NCBI GenBank assembly: GCA_002455915.1
Contig: DKLU01000455.1
Span: forward strand, 1-7,484
Origin: Chryseobacterium sp. UBA6632
GTDB lineage: Bacteria; Bacteroidota; Bacteroidia; Flavobacteriales; Weeksellaceae
Length of the DNA: 7,484 bases
Direction: 5' to 3'
In this document: positions 6,779-7,484 of the stretch, one piece after another
Position numbering within the stretch: position 1 is the first letter of the stretch
How the letters are laid out: each line of letters begins with the position of its first letter
Notes under the pieces: model-generated
What the model saw: the letters and a program-made list of their open reading frames with translations, nothing else
What the model was told of the DNA's origin: nothing
The model's database searches: none
Position numbers and translations under genes: made by a program

Positions 6779-6942
6779 ATAGTTAATTTTTATACGAATT
6801 TAAAAAATGTAAACGTTTAATCATGTATGTTTACTACCAAATTTTTAGAAATTTAGTCTTAATTCTATTTAATCAAAAAAATTTTATTATTAAAACCTTT
6901 TTATTTAAATTATTAACAATCTAAGGGGCAAAGATGTATTTT
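6779..6942. promoter_or_regulatory. Upstream region of the HMG-CoA synthase gene with a CG-centred palindrome
   Basis: This very AT-rich gap separates two minus-strand genes and should hold the HMG-CoA synthase promoter. A perfect 10-bp palindrome, TAAACGTTTA, lies at 6810-6819, 31 bp upstream of the ATG. Its central CG is reminiscent of LacI-family operators, but a 10-bp AT-rich palindrome can arise by chance. On the minus strand TACATTTT (6804-6811) is one base off the TAnnTTTG box. No convincing -33 partner or terminator for the upstream T9SS gene was found. Confidence 0.3.
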
Positions 6943-7484
6943 TTAATTTTTAATGATTTTAAAATTTTCTGTTCCTTCTCCTTTTTTTGCAGAGATTATA
7001 TACAGTCCGCTTTTCAAAGCCGAAACATCAATACTTCCACTGAGAGAATTAATCTTTTGCTCTTTCACTTTTATTCCATTCAAATCATAAATAAAAATTT
7101 CATCAATCTTTTCCCTACCTGTATAATTTAGTTCATTTTTAACCGGATTTGGATAGAAATTAATCTTTGATTTTGAATGATTTGTAATTTCGCTTGTACT
7201 TAAAACATCGTTGCTAATCGTAACTTGATCAACCAATGTAGAATATCCCTGACTATTTTCACATTCAATGGCAACCTGATAAATATTAGGCGGCATTCCG
7301 ATATTGGCGAAAAAATACCAAGAACTGAACGGTGGTTGGAACCCCATCAACAAAGTCCAAGAATCTGTAGCAGACATTCTGTAGTAAATCCTTACCCAAT
7401 TGGCATTTCCATTCAATTGTGGATTAACGAGATAAAAACTAAGCTTTGGAGAAGTGAGTGAGGCGGTGTTAAAAGGTGGACTTA
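6943..7484 (-). CDS. T9SS type A sorting domain protein, C-terminal part (start outside window)
   Basis: The frame is open to the right edge, so 179 residues of a larger protein are visible and its start lies outside. The first internal start-like codon (TTG at 7416) is not the true start, because coherent sequence continues upstream of it. The visible N-terminal part (about residues 1-92) has KLSFYLVNP, VRIYYRMS, DSWTLL, YQVAIECENSQGYSTLVDQVTI. This resembles the MAM-like/choice-of-anchor J beta-sandwich domain common in flavobacterial surface proteins. The last 75 or so residues are a T9SS type A sorting domain. NFYPNPVKNEL is followed by IFIYDLNGIKVKE, then IDVSALKSGLYI, and the protein ends NFKIIKN. 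The domain should direct export across the outer membrane, with removal of the C-terminus and release or anchoring at the surface. The catalytic or adhesive domain, if any, lies off the window, so the function is unknown. Confidence 0.9.
   Translation of the reverse strand, partial: SPPFNTASLTSPKLSFYLVNPQLNGNANWVRIYYRMSATDSWTLLMGFQPPFSSWYFFANIGMPPNIYQVAIECENSQGYSTLVDQVTISNDVLSTSEITNHSKSKINFYPNPVKNELNYTGREKIDEIFIYDLNGIKVKEQKINSLSGSIDVSALKSGLYIISAKKGEGTENFKIIKN

Noticed and set aside
6934..7461. Two plus-strand frames (6934-7131 and 7225-7461) opposite the T9SS protein
   Set aside because: Both are antisense to a frame that shows a continuous, family-typical sorting domain and beta-sandwich sequence.
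1..7484. Search for CRISPR arrays, tRNA or rRNA genes, transposases, toxin-antitoxin pairs or a new defence system
   Set aside because: No regularly spaced repeats, RNA gene signatures or relevant domains were seen; all five complete genes belong to common metabolic or regulatory families.

Overview
The window is AT-rich DNA from a member of the Bacteroidota, most likely a flavobacterium of the Chryseobacterium type. Four things point there: a type IX secretion (T9SS) C-terminal sorting domain, no clear Shine-Dalgarno sequences before the genes, a promoter box of the Bacteroidota form TAnnTTTG, and a stand-alone HMG-CoA synthase of the mevalonate pathway. The genus is an inference from protein flavour and from intergenic repeats I recognise only by memory.

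Layout from left to right. Positions 1-253 are non-coding: a long imperfect inverted repeat (36-157), then an intrinsic terminator (202-233) for the gene that follows. An AdhP-type zinc alcohol dehydrogenase lies on the minus strand (254-1288). A 383-bp gap (1289-1671) holds several repeat-like pieces and a conspicuous G+C-richer, strongly structured element (about 1521-1662). An ExaC/AldB-type aldehyde dehydrogenase follows on the minus strand (1672-3201). It is divergent from an AraC-family regulator (3383-4303, plus strand). The regulator is followed after 55 bp by a secreted alpha/beta hydrolase (4359-5306, plus). A 143-bp convergent gap contains a shared hairpin terminator. HMG-CoA synthase (5450-6778, minus) comes next, then the C-terminal end of a T9SS-exported protein (6943 to the right edge, minus) whose start lies outside the window.

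The coherent unit is regulator, aldehyde dehydrogenase and alcohol dehydrogenase: alcohol to aldehyde to carboxylic acid. The regulator's N-terminal half resembles the family that includes E. coli YqhC, which controls an aldehyde reductase. The most informative regulatory observation is a pair of 16-bp direct repeats (14 of 16 identical) in the divergent promoter region. They are spaced exactly 21 bp apart, on one face of the helix, and are placed as expected for a class II AraC-type activator of the aldehyde dehydrogenase gene. The hydrolase may be co-transcribed with the regulator. HMG-CoA synthase and the T9SS protein look functionally unrelated to this unit.

I see no tRNA, rRNA, CRISPR array, transposase, phage gene or defence system. 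The genes are ordinary families. The unexplained material is in the intergenic regions: the predicted operator, the structured 1521-1662 element and the 36-157 inverted repeat.
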